DNA from: a bacterium
Lineage (GTDB): Bacteria; Cyanobacteriota; Sericytochromatia; S15B-MN24; VGJW01
Assembly (NCBI GenBank): GCA_021790035.1
Contig: JAJYIO010000157.1
Coordinates: 1 to 6,495 of the forward strand
Length of the DNA: 6,495 nt
Direction of reading: 5' to 3'
A program made the translations under genes and the position numbers. Positions 4,939 to 6,495 of the stretch are shown here, one piece after another; position 1 is the first letter of the stretch; each line of letters starts with the position of its first letter. The notes below the pieces were generated by a model. That model ran no database searches. It had not been told where the DNA came from and saw nothing but the letters and a program-made list of their open reading frames with translations.

Positions 4939-6495
4939 CTAGTTGTCCGAGGAGTTCAGGACCTCTCCGTAGGGGAGGTGGATCCGGAGCTGTGTCTGGC
5001 CGTTGGCGCTGTTCTCTACATGGGTCTTGACCACGATCCGGCGGGGATTCAGGGACTCGCCCAGGGAGAGGAAGAAGCCGCGCACGTAATCCTCGACGTG
5101 CATGGCGCGGGCCTTGGCCACGCGGGCGCCTTCCGCCTTGCTGGCCGTGCCGTCGATCTCGATGGCGAAGTCATGCCGACGCATGATCGCGTCCACCTGG
5201 TCGGGCGAGGCGTCCCGCAGCTTGTAGCCGAGGTCGCCCAGCGTGCTGTCGAGCGGATCCGTGCGCTCGAGGTCGGTAAGCTCGTCCTTGCCCTTCTTGA
5301 AGTGCATGGCCACGTCGAAATCGATGGTGTTCGGCAAGCTGAGCGACAGGTTCAAGGGAGTCTTCTTGCTGGCGTCCAGCGCCTTGAGCCGGGACGGAAT
5401 CGCGACCTTGGGACCGTCGCCCAGAAGGCCCGCGAGATACCTGATGCCCATCTGGAGCTGGGTGTCCTTGTAACCGGGGCGCTGATCGAGCGGGACGCCG
5501 TCCATGTGCTGCGAGGCCTTGGGGAGGGCATCGAAGGGCATCGGCTGGACGATGATGTTGGGCACGATGCCGACCTTGTTGATGTCGTGGCCGCCCGCCG
5601 TGAGGTACTTGTCGGTCGTGATCGCGACTCCCGCGCCGCCATCCAGGGAGTGGACGGTCTGGACGAGGCCCTTGCCGAAGGTGCGCGTGCCGATGAGGAC
5701 TCCCACGTGCGTGTCCTGGAGCGCGCCCGACAGGATCTCCGATGCCGATGCGGAGCCGCCGTCCACCAGGACCACCAGGGGTTTGTTCTTGGGCCACACG
5801 AGCTTGGGGCGATCGCCCGGCGAGTTGTCCGGCAGGAGCTCGCGCTGGTCATCGCGATCGACGATCTGCACGATGGGGCCGTGGTCGATGAACATCATCC
5901 CGATGTTGACCGCATTGGGCAGGAGCCCGCCCGGATTGCCCCGTAGATCCAGGATGAGCGCCTTCTTGTTGTGCATGGCAAGAAGGGCCTTGTGGATCTC
6001 CTGGTCGGCGTTCTCGTTCATGAACGACGACAGTCGGATGTAGCCGATGTCATCCGGCAGGGACTTGGTGGTGACGTCCTTCGTGACGATCTCGCCTCGG
6101 GTGATCGAGACGCTGAAGGGCTTGGAGACGCCAGTCCTGCCGATCAGGAGGTCGACCTTGGTGCCCTTCTTGCCGCGGATCCGGGTGACGGCTTCCTCGA
6201 TCGCCATGTCGCGAGTCGGCTTGCCATCGACCGCCAGGATTTCGTCGCCCGCCTTGAGCCCCGCCGCGGCGGCCGGGGTATCCGGCAGCGGCGCGATGAC
6301 CGTCAGGTCGTTGCCGCGCATCCCGATCTCGATCCCGATCCCCGAGAACTCGCCGTGGCGCTCGTCTTGCATGCCCTTGAAGGCCTTGGGATCCATGAAG
6401 CGCGTGTAGGGGTCGTGCAGGGTTGCCAGCATGCCGCGGATGGCGCCGTACTCGAGCTTGGTGTCGTTGAGGTGCGGGTCGAGGAACTCGCCCCT
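4939..6495 (-). CDS. ctpA: CtpA-type S41 C-terminal processing protease with an extra OmpA-like C-terminal domain; N-terminus outside window
   Basis: This is a periplasmic serine protease that trims or degrades proteins from the C-terminus. The frame is open to the window edge, giving 518 visible residues; the in-frame ATG at 6430-6432 is not the start, since family sequence (LEYGAIRGMLATLHDPYTRFMDP) runs through it. A PDZ domain spans about 48-135 and the S41 core about 137-321, with LRGNPGG at 184-190. The catalytic pair is intact: Ser250 in GGSASASEI (5746-5748) and Lys275 in FGKGLVQ (5671-5673), 25 residues apart as in E. coli Prc and Bacillus CtpB, with Gln279. Residues about 391-511 are unusual for CtpA and resemble a divergent OmpA-like domain: a FDVAMHF strand, then IEIDGTAS and KARAMHVEDYV, with Asp448 and Arg463 spaced as in OmpA. 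The gene is followed by the beta-barrel gene, a likely operon. Confidence 0.93.
   Translation of the reverse strand, partial: RGEFLDPHLNDTKLEYGAIRGMLATLHDPYTRFMDPKAFKGMQDERHGEFSGIGIEIGMRGNDLTVIAPLPDTPAAAAGLKAGDEILAVDGKPTRDMAIEEAVTRIRGKKGTKVDLLIGRTGVSKPFSVSITRGEIVTKDVTTKSLPDDIGYIRLSSFMNENADQEIHKALLAMHNKKALILDLRGNPGGLLPNAVNIGMMFIDHGPIVQIVDRDDQRELLPDNSPGDRPKLVWPKNKPLVVLVDGGSASASEILSGALQDTHVGVLIGTRTFGKGLVQTVHSLDGGAGVAITTDKYLTAGGHDINKVGIVPNIIVQPMPFDALPKASQHMDGVPLDQRPGYKDTQLQMGIRYLAGLLGDGPKVAIPSRLKALDASKKTPLNLSLSLPNTIDFDVAMHFKKGKDELTDLERTDPLDSTLGDLGYKLRDASPDQVDAIMRRHDFAIEIDGTASKAEGARVAKARAMHVEDYVRGFFLSLGESLNPRRIVVKTHVENSANGQTQLRIHLPYGEVLNSSDN
5808..5817. repeat. HIP1-type palindrome GGCGATCGCC, copy 3
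   Basis: The third exact copy of the ten-base palindrome, inside the S41 core coding region of the protease gene. Near matches with one or two changes also occur, for example at 2373-2380 and around 3663-3672. Confidence 0.6.

Noticed and set aside
4918..5946. A 342-codon plus-strand open frame
   Set aside because: It is antisense to the S41 protease gene, whose catalytic motifs are intact. The product (repeats of V, D, R, H, G, L) has no family features.
1..6495. CRISPR array, insertion sequence, toxin-antitoxin or defence system
   Set aside because: No regularly spaced direct repeats, transposase motifs, terminal inverted repeats around a gene, or small gene pairs of such type were seen.

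Overview
This is a 6.5 kb piece of a high-GC chromosome from a bacterium with an outer membrane. Two lipoproteins, a probable small outer-membrane beta-barrel and a periplasmic C-terminal processing protease are all encoded here. No rRNA, tRNA, CRISPR array, transposase or phage gene is visible. The taxon cannot be fixed from the sequence. Three perfect copies of the palindrome GGCGATCGCC, the HIP1 motif known from cyanobacteria, together with the gene style, make a non-photosynthetic relative of Cyanobacteria (Sericytochromatia-like) a reasonable but weakly supported guess.

Layout: (1) 1-570, minus strand: the first 190 residues of the electron transfer flavoprotein beta subunit (etfB), cut by the window edge. 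It has a clear Shine-Dalgarno, an extended -10 box and a perfect 9-bp inverted repeat lying in the promoter. (2) 863-1777, minus strand: a 304-residue lipoprotein of unknown function with an aromatic-rich centre and a Pro/Val/Ala-rich tail. It has a -35/-10 promoter at 1903-1931, and a strong hairpin lies between it and etfB. (3) 1778-2786: about 1 kb between divergent genes with no convincing gene, but with several inverted repeats and a compact GC-rich repeat block. (4) 2787-3941, plus strand: a 384-residue lipoprotein with about six TolB/PD40-type beta-propeller blades, preceded by a perfect 9-bp hairpin in its leader. (5) 3942-4259: a convergent intergenic region full of hairpins, including a 21-bp exact inverted copy of a segment from the 2.5 kb repeat block. 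(6) 4260-4901 and 4939-6495, minus strand: a likely operon of a CtpA-type S41 protease (N-terminus outside the window) followed after 37 bases by a small secreted beta-barrel-like protein.

The exported proteins suggest cell-envelope functions, with etfB as an unrelated metabolic neighbour. The most noteworthy point is the protease. After its PDZ and S41 domains it carries about 120 extra residues that resemble a divergent OmpA-like peptidoglycan-binding domain, with an Asp and an Arg 15 residues apart as in OmpA. I see no clear new multi-gene system. The interest lies in this fusion, the unfamiliar lipoprotein, the etfB operator candidate, and the dispersed intergenic repeats.
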